DNA from: Paroceanicella profunda
Lineage (GTDB): Bacteria > Pseudomonadota > Alphaproteobacteria > Rhodobacterales > Rhodobacteraceae
Length of the DNA stretch: 64,000 bases
Reading direction: 5' to 3'
NCBI RefSeq assembly: GCF_005887635.2
Contig: NZ_CP040818.1
Coordinates: 2,193,501-2,257,500, forward strand
Shown here piece after piece: positions 7,177 to 15,631 of this stretch. Each line of letters starts with the position of its first letter. The first letter of the stretch is position 1. The position numbers and the translations under genes were made by a program. The notes under the pieces were generated by a model. That model made no database searches and was not told the DNA's origin. It saw nothing but the letters and a program-made list of their open reading frames with translations.

Positions 7177-8628
7177 GTGACCGCCGCCGCCGCCCCCGGC
7201 CTGGCCGCGCTGGAGAACCGGCTGCGCCGGGACCTCGCCTTCCTCGAGGAGCCGGCGAAGAACTGGGTGCCCGCGCGCCCGGGCCCCGAGGGCCGGCCGA
7301 TGCTCGACGTGGCCATCCTGGGGGCGGGCATGGCCGGCATCGCCACGGCAATCGCGCTGCTGCGCCGGGGCATCCGCAACATCCGGCTGTTCGACAAGGC
7401 GGAGGCGGGGCGCGAGGGGCCCTGGGTCACCTATGCCCGGATGCGCACGCTGCGCTCGCCCAAACATCTCTCCGGCCCCTGCGTGGACGTGCCCGCGCTC
7501 ACCTTCCGCGCCTGGTTCGAGGCGCAGTGGGGCGCGGCGGAATGGGAGGCGCTGGGCCGGATTCCGCGCGTCCAGTGGATGGACTATCTCGACTGGCTGC
7601 GCAGGGTCACCGGCCTGCGGGTGGAAAACGGCAGTGCGCTCACGGACCTGGCGCCGGCCGGCGACGGGCTGGCCCTCACCTTCCGCCGGACCGGGGGGGA
7701 GGCGCATGTCACCTGCCGGCACCTGGTGCTCGCCAACGGCCGCGACGGGCTGGGCGGGCCGTGGATGCCCGCCTTCCTGCGCGCCCTGCCGGGCAGCCTG
7801 GTGTCGCATTCCGCCGACGACATCGACTTCGCCGCGCTGGCCGGGCGCGACGTGGCGGTGATCGGCGCCAGCGCCTCGGCGGTGGACAATGCCGCGGAGG
7901 CGCTGGAGGCCGGCGCCCGCCGGGTGGTCCTGCTGGTGCGGCGCCCGGATTTCCCGCGGGTGAACAAGAGCCTCGCGGCCAATTCGCCCGGCTTCGCCCG
8001 CGGCTTCCGCGCGCTGCCGCCGGAGGCGCGCTGGGCGCTCAACCGCCACATGCGCGAGGCGGGCGTGCCGCCGCCGAAGGCCTCCGTGCTGCGCTGCACC
8101 GAACATCCCGCCTTCGCCATCCGCATGCCCTGCCCGGTGACCGGCGCGGCGGTGGAGGGCGCGCGGGTGCGGCTGGAGACCGGGCAGGGGCCGATGCGCT
8201 TCGACCACGTGATCGCCGGCACCGGATTCACGGTGACCTGGGCGGCGCGGCCCGAGCTCGCCCGCCTCGCCCCCGCCGTACGCCTGTGGCGCGACCTGCT
8301 GCCCGACATGCGCGAGGACGCGGAGCTGCTCGACCACCCCGATCTCGGCCCGGGCATGGAATTCCTGCCCCGCCAGCCGGGCCGGGATGACTGGGTGTCG
8401 CGCATCACCTGCATGAACAACGCCGCGATGATGAGCCACGGGCGCATCGCGGGGGACATTCCGGGCATCAGCATCGGCGCGCAGCGGGTGGCCGACCAGG
8501 TGCTGGAGCAGCTGTTCACCGAGGACTGGCCAAGGCATTTCGACGCCCTGCGCCGGTTCGATGTTGCCGAGCTCACCGGAGACGAGTGGCAGGTGGAAGA
8601 CCCGTTGGAGGCCGCCCCCGGCGACTGA
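7177..8628 (+). CDS. FAD/NAD(P)-dependent monooxygenase-type oxidoreductase
   Basis: 483 aa from the GTG at 7177; upstream in-frame codons look non-coding. Two Rossmann motifs: 'ILGAGMAGIATA' near residue 45 for FAD and 'VIGASASAVDNA' near 230 for NAD(P). Between them 'RMRTLRSPKHLSGPCVDVP' is typical of flavin monooxygenase-like proteins of the SidA/IucD/PvdA superfamily; a C-terminal 'FDHVIAGTGF' matches the usual ATG-like motif. Cytoplasmic, probably hydroxylating a small amine or ketone; the substrate cannot be predicted. It stands alone, convergent with argE. Confidence 0.85.
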   Translation: MTAAAAPGLAALENRLRRDLAFLEEPAKNWVPARPGPEGRPMLDVAILGAGMAGIATAIALLRRGIRNIRLFDKAEAGREGPWVTYARMRTLRSPKHLSGPCVDVPALTFRAWFEAQWGAAEWEALGRIPRVQWMDYLDWLRRVTGLRVENGSALTDLAPAGDGLALTFRRTGGEAHVTCRHLVLANGRDGLGGPWMPAFLRALPGSLVSHSADDIDFAALAGRDVAVIGASASAVDNAAEALEAGARRVVLLVRRPDFPRVNKSLAANSPGFARGFRALPPEARWALNRHMREAGVPPPKASVLRCTEHPAFAIRMPCPVTGAAVEGARVRLETGQGPMRFDHVIAGTGFTVTWAARPELARLAPAVRLWRDLLPDMREDAELLDHPDLGPGMEFLPRQPGRDDWVSRITCMNNAAMMSHGRIAGDIPGISIGAQRVADQVLEQLFTEDWPRHFDALRRFDVAELTGDEWQVEDPLEAAPGD

Positions 8629-8759
8629 CCCTGCGCCGGCGGCGGGTCTGCGCCGCCGTGCCCGTCCTCCCCGCCCGCCCGCTGTGTCAACCCACTGTGT
8701 CCACCCGCCGTGCCAGTCCGCCGTGCCAGTCCGGTCAGCCCCTCCGGCAGGGCCGTCCG

Positions 8760-8806
8760 CCGTGCTGCCCGCCCGCCGCGCCTGTCTGGCGGGCCGTCCG
8801 GCACGG
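8760..8806. terminator. Two-tier hairpin between convergent genes
   Basis: CCGTGC (8760-8765) pairs with GCACGG (8801-8806), and inside it GCCCGCC (8767-8773) pairs with GGCGGGC (8788-8794). No T-tract follows, so it would act as an imperfect or Rho-assisted bidirectional terminator for the monooxygenase gene and argE. The 13-bp motif CCGCCGTGCCAGT is tandemly duplicated just before it (8705-8730). Confidence 0.4.
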
Positions 8807-8863
8807 CTCAGCACGGGGGCGGGGGCCTCCGCCTCCCGCCGCGGCTCTCCGGGGCCGGAGCGC

Positions 8864-10024
8864 TCAGGCGGTGAGGGTGCGGCCCAGCCCGCCGAGCATG
8901 TCCAGGCAGCGCGACATCTGCTCCACGCTCACGTATTCATCCGGCTTGTGAGCCTGGGCGATGGAGCCCGGACCGCAGACCACCACGTCGATGCCCAGGC
9001 CCTGGAACAGCCCCGCCTCGGTGCCGAAGGCGACGACATCGGCGCCGTTCGCCCCGGTGAGCTCGGAGACGATGCGCCGGGCGGCATTGTCCGGCACCGG
9101 CGTGAGGCCGACGATCTCCCCCACCACGTGGCGCACGATGTCGGCGGAGGGGCAGAGCGCGCGCATCTCCGGCAGCAGTTCCGCGGCCGCCCAGTCATCG
9201 ATCGCCGCGCGCAGGAACGGGCCGTCGGCCGGGGTGACGGGGCGCAGCTCCCAGTCCACCTCGCACTGGCCGGGGATGACGTTATGCGCGTGCCCGCCGG
9301 CGATGCGGCCGATCTGCAGCGTGGTCCAGGGCGGCTCGAAGCGGCTGTCCGCCGGGCAGCGGGCGCGCAGGTCCTCGCGCAGCTCCATCAGCCGGGTGAC
9401 ATAGCGCACCGCGTATTCGGCGGCGTTCACGCCCCGGTCCGGGCGCGAGCCGTGCCCTTCCAGCCCGGTGAAGACGGTGGTGTATTCGCAGCAGCCCTTG
9501 TGGCCCTCGATGATGCCCATCTCCGTGGGTTCCCCCACGATCGCCACGGAGGGGCGGAAGGCCATGTCGCGCATCTGCTCCACCAGCGCGCGGCCGCCCA
9601 GGCAGCCCACCTCCTCGTCATAGGTGAAGGCGAAATGCAGCGGGCGCGACAGGCGCCTGCCCTCCAGCGTGGCGGCGAAGGCGAGGGTGGCGGCGAGGAA
9701 GCCCTTCATGTCGCAGGCGCCGCGGCCATAGAGCAGCCCGTCCTCGGCGTGCAGGGCGAAGGGGTCCGTGCGCCAGTCCTGGTCGGTGACGGGCACCACG
9801 TCCGTGTGGCCCGAGAGCATCACGCCGCCGTCCTGCTCCGGGCCCAGGGTGGCGAAGAGATTGGCCTTCTGCCCGGCCGCGTCGAGGGTGAGCGAGAGGC
9901 TCGCGCCGCACTGGCCCAGCCGGTCGGCGGCATAGGCGATCAGCTCCAGGTTGCTCTGCGAGGAGACGGTGGGAAAGGCGATGAGATCGGCGAGGATGGC
10001 GGTGGTGTCGTCGAGCAGCGTCAT
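8864..10024 (-). CDS. argE: Acetylornithine deacetylase
   Basis: 386 aa M20-family metallopeptidase; removes the acetyl group from N-acetylornithine in arginine synthesis. Metal and catalytic motifs are intact: 'LSGHTDVVPV' (His, Asp), 'GRGACDMKGF' (bridging Asp), 'TYDEEVGCLGG' (catalytic Glu pair), 'VGEPTE' and the final His in 'AHKPDEYV'. The dimerisation segment around 'GLEGHGSRPDRGVNA' is present. Length is normal. Divergent from an Lrp/AsnC regulator with a 159-bp gap. Rhodobacterales often also have ArgJ, so the protein may serve another N-acyl amino acid; the family assignment is firm and the substrate is inferred. Confidence 0.88.
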   Translation of the reverse strand: MTLLDDTTAILADLIAFPTVSSQSNLELIAYAADRLGQCGASLSLTLDAAGQKANLFATLGPEQDGGVMLSGHTDVVPVTDQDWRTDPFALHAEDGLLYGRGACDMKGFLAATLAFAATLEGRRLSRPLHFAFTYDEEVGCLGGRALVEQMRDMAFRPSVAIVGEPTEMGIIEGHKGCCEYTTVFTGLEGHGSRPDRGVNAAEYAVRYVTRLMELREDLRARCPADSRFEPPWTTLQIGRIAGGHAHNVIPGQCEVDWELRPVTPADGPFLRAAIDDWAAAELLPEMRALCPSADIVRHVVGEIVGLTPVPDNAARRIVSELTGANGADVVAFGTEAGLFQGLGIDVVVCGPGSIAQAHKPDEYVSVEQMSRCLDMLGGLGRTLTA

Positions 10025-10183
10025 GTCGATATCCCGGCGGTGGGGGGAGGCGGGCGGCCCCCCGTGCGCCGGCCAGTTGAGCAGGCGCGGCCCCCTGCGC
10101 GCAACCCCCGGGCTTGCCGGCCGCCCCGCCCGGGCCCTAGAAGGGAGCCAGGGCGGCCCGCGCCGCGCGAGAAGGAAGGGCCG

Positions 10184-10684
10184 ATGCTCAGACTCGATGA
10201 CCGTGACATCCGCATCCTCGAGCTGCTCTCGCGGGAGGCACGGCTGTCGAAGGCCGAGCTGGCGCGGCGCATCAACCTCAGCCCCACCCCCTGCTGGGAG
10301 CGGCTGAAGCGGCTGGAGGCAGCGGGCATCATCCGCTCCTACCGCGCCGAGGTCTCGCTGCGCGGCCTCGCGCCGCATGTCACCGTCTTCGTGACGGTGG
10401 AGCTGGAGCGCCATCATGCCGAGAGTTTCGCCAAGTTCGAGCGCGTGGTCGCCGCGCGCGAGGAGGTGGTGGGCGCCTGGGCGCTGGGCGGCGGGTTCGA
10501 CTATCTCCTCCAGGTCGTCACCCGCGACATCGAGAGCTACCAGGCGCTGATCGACAGCTTCCTCGCCGCCGGGCTGGGGCTGGCGCGCTATTACACCTAT
10601 GTGGTCACCAAGGCGGTGAAGCACTCCGGCCCGCCGCTGGCGCTGCTGCTCGGCCAGGGGGAGGGCGCGGCGGAGGCGGAGTAG
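10184..10684 (+). CDS. Lrp/AsnC-family transcriptional regulator
   Basis: 166 aa. An N-terminal AsnC helix-turn-helix ('LDDRDIRILELLSREARLS', recognition helix in INLSPTPCWERLKRL) is followed by the RAM ligand-binding domain ('VTVFVTVELERHHAESFAKF...', 'GGGFDYLLQVVTRDIESY'). The ATG at 10184 has GAAGGAAGG upstream. Such proteins form octamers that sense amino acids. It sits between divergent argE and a downstream class III aminotransferase 130 bp away, either of which could be its target. Confidence 0.9.
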   Translation: MLRLDDRDIRILELLSREARLSKAELARRINLSPTPCWERLKRLEAAGIIRSYRAEVSLRGLAPHVTVFVTVELERHHAESFAKFERVVAAREEVVGAWALGGGFDYLLQVVTRDIESYQALIDSFLAAGLGLARYYTYVVTKAVKHSGPPLALLLGQGEGAAEAE

Positions 10685-10814
10685 ACGATCCGCCTGCGCC
10701 GGCCGCCGCATAGAGGCGATCCGCCTGCGCGGGGGGCCAGCTTCCGGCGCTTCTGCTGGCAGCGATGTGCGAGGGTGCCCCCGACCCCTTCCCCCCCCCC
10801 GAGGAGACTTCGCC

Positions 10815-12191
10815 ATGCTCGACAATGACCGGCTCGCGGCCTGGGACCGCGAGAGCTTCTTCCACCCCTCCACCCATCTCGCCGCCCATGCGCGCGGCGA
10901 CACCCCCGGCCGGATCATGACCGGCGGCAAGGGTGTCTTCGTGGAGGACCGCGACGGCACCCGCCTGCTGGACGGCTTCGCCGGGCTCTACTGCGTGAAC
11001 GTTGGCTACGGCCGGCCGGAGATCGCGGAAGCCATCGCAGGGCAGGCGCGCGAGCTCGCCTATTACCACGCCTATGTGGGCCACGGCACCGAGGCCTCCA
11101 TCCGCCTCGCGCACATGGTCACCGAGCGCGCGCCGGCCAACATGTCGAAGGTCTACTTCGGCCTCGGCGGGTCGGACGCGAACGAGACCAACGTGAAGCT
11201 GGTCTGGTACTACAACAACGTGCTGGGCCGGCCGCAGAAGAAGAAGATCATCTCGCGCTGGCGCGGCTACCACGGCTCCGGGCTGATGACCGGCTCGCTC
11301 ACCGGGCTGGAGCTGTTCCACAAGGCGTTCGACCTGCCGATGCCCGGCATCCTGCACACCGAGGCGCCCTATTATTTCCGGCGCGCGAACCCGGCCCAGA
11401 GCGAGGCGGAGTTCACCGCCGCCTGCGTGGCGGCCCTCGAGGAGATGATCGCCCGCGAGGGGGCCGACACCATCGCCGCCTTCATCGGCGAGCCGGTGCT
11501 GGGCACGGGCGGCCTGGTTCCGCCGCCTGCGGGCTACTGGGAGGCCATCGGCGCGGTGCTGGAGCGCCATGACATCCTGTTGATCGCAGACGAGGTGGTG
11601 ACCGGGTTCGGCCGCGTCGGCTCCATGTTCGGCTCCGATCACTACGGCATGCGGCCCGACATCATCACCATTGCGAAGGGCCTCACCTCGGCCTACGCGC
11701 CGCTTTCCGGCTCCATCGTCTCGGAGCGGATGTGGAAGGTTCTGGAACAGGGCACCGACGCGATGGGCCCGATCGGCCATGGCTGGACCTACTCGGCCCA
11801 CCCGATCGGCGCCGCCGCCGGCGTGGCGAACCTGGAGCTGATCGACCGGCTGGGCCTGGTGGAGAACGCCCGCGACACCGGCGCCTACCTGCGCGCCGCG
11901 ATGACCGATGCGCTGGGCGCCCACCCCAACCTGGGCGACATCCGCGGCGAGGGCATGCTCTGCGCCCTCGAATTCGTGGCGGACCGCGATACGCGCAGGT
12001 TCCTCGACCCGGCGCTGAAGACCGGCCCGGCCGTGGCCGCGGCCCTCCTGCGCCACGGGGTGATCGGCCGGGCGATGCCGCAGGGCGACATCCTGGGCTT
12101 CGCGCCGCCGCTCTGCCTCAGCCGCGAGGAGGCCGACACCATCGTCGCCGCCACCCATGCCGCGGTGACCGAGGTGTTCCCCGGCCGCTGA
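10815..12191 (+). CDS. Class III omega-amino acid aminotransferase
   Basis: 458 aa, PLP-dependent fold-type I enzyme. The ATG at 10815 is preceded by GAGGAG (10801); the frame upstream of it is non-coding. Motifs: 'GFAGLYCVNVGYG' near the N-terminus, 'FGLGGSDANETNVKLVW' (phosphate-binding loop), 'LIADEVVTGFGR' (Asp contacting the pyridine nitrogen) and the Schiff-base Lys in 'IITIAKGLTSAYAPLSG'. It resembles pyruvate-using transaminases for putrescine, GABA, taurine or beta-alanine; which one cannot be told. The upstream Lrp-family regulator is a likely partner. Confidence 0.9.
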   Translation: MLDNDRLAAWDRESFFHPSTHLAAHARGDTPGRIMTGGKGVFVEDRDGTRLLDGFAGLYCVNVGYGRPEIAEAIAGQARELAYYHAYVGHGTEASIRLAHMVTERAPANMSKVYFGLGGSDANETNVKLVWYYNNVLGRPQKKKIISRWRGYHGSGLMTGSLTGLELFHKAFDLPMPGILHTEAPYYFRRANPAQSEAEFTAACVAALEEMIAREGADTIAAFIGEPVLGTGGLVPPPAGYWEAIGAVLERHDILLIADEVVTGFGRVGSMFGSDHYGMRPDIITIAKGLTSAYAPLSGSIVSERMWKVLEQGTDAMGPIGHGWTYSAHPIGAAAGVANLELIDRLGLVENARDTGAYLRAAMTDALGAHPNLGDIRGEGMLCALEFVADRDTRRFLDPALKTGPAVAAALLRHGVIGRAMPQGDILGFAPPLCLSREEADTIVAATHAAVTEVFPGR

Positions 12192-12380
12192 CTCCTCTCC
12201 GCGCCGGGACACCTCCCGGCGCGGCCACCTTCCCCCCGGCCACTCCCGCAGCACCCGCCGTGCCGGCCCGGCCGGCGCCGCTCGCGGCGAAGGGCCGGGA
12301 CCGGGGGCGCCGCCCGGCCGGCCGCGGCCCGCGCCGGAATGATGTTCCGCTGGACACCCCCGCAATTCCGGGCATCCTCA

Positions 12381-12708
12381 CGGCAGCACGGCAGCACGGC
12401 AGCACGGCAGCACGGCAGCACGGCAGCACGGCAGCACGGCAGCACGGCAGCACGGCAGCACGGCAGCACGGCAGCACGGCAGCACGGCAGCACGGCAGCA
12501 CGGCAGCACGGCAGCACGGCAGCACGGCAGCACGGCAGCACGGCAGCACGGCAGCACGGCAGCACGGCAGCACGGCAGCACGGCAGCACGGCAGCACGGC
12601 AGCACGGCAGCACGGCAGCACGGCAGCACGGCAGCACGGCAGCACGGCAGCACGGCAGCACGGCAGCACGGCAGCACGGCAGCACGGCAGCACGGCAGCA
12701 CGGCAGCA
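12381..12708. repeat. 8-bp microsatellite, 41 perfect copies (CGGCAGCA)
   Basis: Exactly 41 consecutive CGGCAGCA units (328 bp) with no mismatch, in the gap 12192-12794 between the convergent aminotransferase and LacI-type genes. Because 8 is not a multiple of 3, each strand reads as an 8-residue peptide repeat in every frame, which makes long but meaningless ORFs. The lack of any point mutation implies very recent expansion or ongoing slippage, and copy number probably varies between isolates. The 190 bp before the array contain only GC-rich sequence. Confidence 0.99.
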
Positions 12709-12794
12709 CGGCGCCGCCGGTGCAGGTGTGCTCTCCTGCCCGCCGACGGCGTCCGGGGCCGTTCGCGCCGGCGCAACCCGGCCGCGCGGGGGGC

Positions 12795-13814
12795 TCAGGT
12801 TCCCGGGATGTTCTCGCGGAAGATCACCTGCACGCGTGGCGGGTGGGCGTCATGGGGCAGGCCGCGCACTGCGCATTCGAGCAGGGAGAGCACCTCGCGG
12901 GCCTCCACGCGCGGGTTCTGGTCGATCAGCGCGTCGATGGTGCCGTCCAGCAGCAGCGCCTTGTTCTGCGCGGTGAGCTCGTGGCCCACGAACACCGGCC
13001 GGCGGGGCAGGCGGGCGGCGCGCAGGCTCTCGGCGATGCCGGGATTCCCGGCGCCGATGTTGTAGATGCCGGTGATGTCGGGATGGGCCTCCAGCAGGGC
13101 GCGGGTCTCGGAGACGGCGCGGGCCGGGTCATCGCGGATCTCGCGCAGCTCCACGATCTCGAAGCGCGGGAATTCCTCGGCGAGAATGGCGCGGAAGCCC
13201 ATCTCGCGCTCCTCATGGCCGCGATAGGACAGCGAGCCGGCGAACACCGCCACCCGCTGCGCCGTGCCAGGCATCAGCAACCGGCCCATCAGGTAGCCGG
13301 CCAGCCGCCCCGCGGCGCGGTTGTCGATGCCCACATAGCCGATGCGCGGCACGTCCGGGATGTCGGAGACCAGCGTGGCCACCTTCACGCCGCGCGCGGC
13401 GAGGGCGCGCAGCGCCTCGCGCACCGCCGGGTGGTCCAGCGCGATCAGCCCCACGCCCTGGGTGTCGGGCAGCGCGTTCAGGGCGCGGGCGAGGGCCTGC
13501 GGGTTTATCCCCTCGATGCCGTGCACCTTCAGCTCCAGCCCGGAGCGGCGCTTGGCCTGCGCCTCGATCTCGGCGCAGAGCCCGCTGATGAACGGGTTGG
13601 AGCGCACGGGCAGCACGAAATCCAGGCGCACCGGGGCGATGGCGGGCCCCGGCGCGCGCCCCTGGGGCAGGTAGCCCAGCCGGTCCGCCACCTCCAGCAC
13701 GACCTCGCGGGTGCGCGGGCGCACGCCGTCGCGGTTGTTCAGCACCCGGTCGACCGTGGCGCTGCTGACACCTGCCTCGCGGGCGATGTCCGTCAATGTC
13801 GAGCGCAGGGCCAT
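12795..13814 (-). CDS. LacI-family transcriptional regulator
   Basis: 339 aa from the ATG at 13814 (upstream in-frame sequence lacks family similarity). N-terminal LacI helix-turn-helix: 'TLTDIAREAGVSSATVDRVLNN' region with hinge 'RPRTREVVLEVADRLGY'. The rest is a periplasmic-binding-protein-like sensor domain of the type that binds sugars ('NPFISGLCAEIEAQAKR', 'VGIDNRAAGRLAGYLMGR', 'GIYNIGAGNPGIAESL'). It is divergent from a CoA-transferase operon, with similar 17-bp elements at both ends of the shared region, so it probably represses that operon and itself. The ligand is unknown. Confidence 0.9.
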   Translation of the reverse strand: MALRSTLTDIAREAGVSSATVDRVLNNRDGVRPRTREVVLEVADRLGYLPQGRAPGPAIAPVRLDFVLPVRSNPFISGLCAEIEAQAKRRSGLELKVHGIEGINPQALARALNALPDTQGVGLIALDHPAVREALRALAARGVKVATLVSDIPDVPRIGYVGIDNRAAGRLAGYLMGRLLMPGTAQRVAVFAGSLSYRGHEEREMGFRAILAEEFPRFEIVELREIRDDPARAVSETRALLEAHPDITGIYNIGAGNPGIAESLRAARLPRRPVFVGHELTAQNKALLLDGTIDALIDQNPRVEAREVLSLLECAVRGLPHDAHPPRVQVIFRENIPGT

Positions 13815-13895
13815 CGCTTGGGCTCTCCTGATCCGGTTGTCCCGGTTTCGGCCACCGGCCGGGGAAGAGTCAAGCGGGGCGGCACGACTCAAATC

Positions 13896-13912
13896 ACATC
13901 AAAACAAATCAT
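13896..13912 (-). promoter_or_regulatory. Candidate LacI-type operator, copy 1
   Basis: Read on the minus strand this is ATGATTTGTTTTGATGT, located 82-98 bp upstream of the LacI-family start codon. It matches the copy at 14074-14090 at 14 of 17 positions, in inverted orientation. It is an AT-rich island in very GC-rich DNA. Confidence 0.45.
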
Positions 13913-14073
13913 TCCTGCCGGTCCCGGGCAGTGGAGGCGCCGATGTTCACGCCGCACCCACAGATTTCCCCTTACACTGGCTGCGACATGTCGGAGGGCA
14001 AGCCGTTGCAAATCAGGTGATTGTGGAGGCGTCGAGCTGCCCGGGATACGCCTGCCGGCCCGCTTGATGGATT

Positions 14074-14090
14074 ATGATTTCATTTGACGT
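14074..14090 (+). promoter_or_regulatory. Candidate LacI-type operator, copy 2
   Basis: ATGATTTCATTTGACGT on the plus strand, 345 bp before the CoA-transferase gene. It is the inverted partner of 13896-13912, 178 bp away, a spacing that would allow DNA looping by a LacI-family tetramer or two dimers. A TTGACG/TTGACT -35-like element overlaps its 3' end. Apart from these sites, the gap 13815-14434 shows no gene. Confidence 0.45.
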
Positions 14091-14434
14091 TGACTCCCTC
14101 CGGAGCCGGATCGAAACTGCACCAAAATCACAAGGACGGCGCCGCGGAGCGCCGCGTTCAGGGAGACGCCCGATGACCCCAGACCGCCCGGAGCGGCCGC
14201 GGCCCCCGGCCGTGCCGCGCAGGCCGCGCGTGCACCGCGGGACGCTGGCCAGGATCGCCGTCGCCGTCCGGCCCGATCCGCCGGGGCGGGAGAATCCTGC
14301 GCATCGGCTGCCCGGCCGCGGCGGGCCCGCCGCCCCTCCCCGCATCGGAGCGCCCCCAGGCCCGGAGCACGCACGGCCGATGCCGTGATCCCGCCGCTCC
14401 CACGGCCCCCGTTCCCTCATGAAAGGACACCCAA

Positions 14435-15631
14435 GTGGGCATTCTCGACGGATACCGCGTGCTCGACTGTTCCATCGCCATGGCAGGGCCCTTCGCGGCG
14501 CAGCGGCTGGGCGATCTCGGCGCCGACGTGGTGAAGGTGGAGCCGGTCACCGGCGAATGGCAGCGCCATGTCGCGGCCGGCGGCGCGACCGGAAACCGCA
14601 TCAACGTCTCCTTCCTGTCGCTCAACCGCAACAAGCGCTCGCTGGCGGTCAACCTCAAGAGCGCGGAGGGCAGGGCGGTGCTGCTCGACCTCGTGCGCGA
14701 GGCCGATGTCTTCGTGCAGAACTACCGCCCCGGCGTGGCGGCGCGGCTGGGGGTGGATTACGAGACCCTCTCGGCGCTCAACCCGAAGCTGGTCTATGTC
14801 TCCATGTCCGGCTACGGCGAAAGCGGGCCCTATGTGAACCGCCCCGGGCAGGACCTGCTGCTGCAGGCCCTCTCCGGCGCCATGCTCTCCACGGGCCGCG
14901 CGGGCGAGCCGCCGGTGGCCGCCGGGCAATACCTCGTCGACGCCGTCACCGCCTACACCGCCTTCGAGGGTGTGCTCGCCGCCCTCCTGCACCGGGAGCG
15001 GACGGGCGAGGGCCAGCGCGTCGAGGTGAACATGCTCGATGCCATCACCACCCTGCAGATGCAGGAACTCTCCGTCTTCACCGTGGCCGGCAAACCGCAG
15101 CAACGCTCCGCCGAGCCGCATGCGCATGTGTTCATCCGCGCGCCCTACGGCACCTTCGCCACCGCCGACGGCTACCTCGCCCTCGCCTTCCCGCCGCTGG
15201 CGAAGCTCGGCGCCATCATCGGCGAGCCGTCTTTCGAGGCCATGAACGACGAGACCGACACCTGGACCCACCGCGACGCGATCTTCGCGCGCACCCGCGA
15301 GCGGCTGCTCATCAGGCCCACCGCGTATTGGCTGGAGCGGTTCGCGGAAGCCGACATCTGGGCCGGTCCGGTCCATGGCTATGCCGATCTCGTGGCCGAT
15401 CCGCAGATCGCCCATAACGGCACCTTCGTGGAATATGACCACCCCACGGAAGGCAGGGTGAAGACCCCCGGCTTCCCCATCCGCTTCTCGAAAACGCCCT
15501 GTGCGGTGACGCGCGGCGCGCCGCTGGTGGGCGAGCACACGCGCGAGATCCTCGCCGCCGCGGGTTATCCGGAGGAGCGGATCGCGGCGCTCGCCGCCTC
15601 CGGCGCCGTGGCGCTGGGGGAGGAGGCGTGA
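14435..15631 (+). CDS. CaiB/BaiF-family CoA-transferase (class III)
   Basis: 398 aa from the GTG at 14435. Shows the class III CoA-transferase pattern: 'LGDLGADVVKVEP' near the N-terminus, 'LNRNKRSLAVNLKS', 'YRPGVAARLGVDYETL', 'YVSMSGYGESGPY' and the catalytic Asp in 'RPGQDLLLQALSG'. These enzymes move CoA between carboxylic acids through a mixed anhydride. First gene of a three-gene operon with a binding-protein-like gene (overlapping stop/start) and an enoyl-CoA hydratase, next to a LacI-type regulator. Likely role: activating an imported carboxylic acid for catabolism. Substrate unknown. Confidence 0.9.
   Translation: MGILDGYRVLDCSIAMAGPFAAQRLGDLGADVVKVEPVTGEWQRHVAAGGATGNRINVSFLSLNRNKRSLAVNLKSAEGRAVLLDLVREADVFVQNYRPGVAARLGVDYETLSALNPKLVYVSMSGYGESGPYVNRPGQDLLLQALSGAMLSTGRAGEPPVAAGQYLVDAVTAYTAFEGVLAALLHRERTGEGQRVEVNMLDAITTLQMQELSVFTVAGKPQQRSAEPHAHVFIRAPYGTFATADGYLALAFPPLAKLGAIIGEPSFEAMNDETDTWTHRDAIFARTRERLLIRPTAYWLERFAEADIWAGPVHGYADLVADPQIAHNGTFVEYDHPTEGRVKTPGFPIRFSKTPCAVTRGAPLVGEHTREILAAAGYPEERIAALAASGAVALGEEA

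Noticed and set aside
10605..12365. 586-codon minus-strand frame over the aminotransferase gene
   Set aside because: Antisense shadow in GC-rich DNA; the plus strand holds all catalytic motifs of a class III aminotransferase.
11732..14087. Several frames over 270 codons through the CGGCAGCA array on both strands
   Set aside because: They are 8-residue peptide repeats forced by the 8-bp unit, joined to antisense or off-frame parts of the aminotransferase and LacI genes.
14158..14420. Small ORFs in the LacI-CoA-transferase gap
   Set aside because: Arg/Pro/Gly-rich composition typical of non-coding GC-rich DNA; no ribosome-binding site or recognisable motif.
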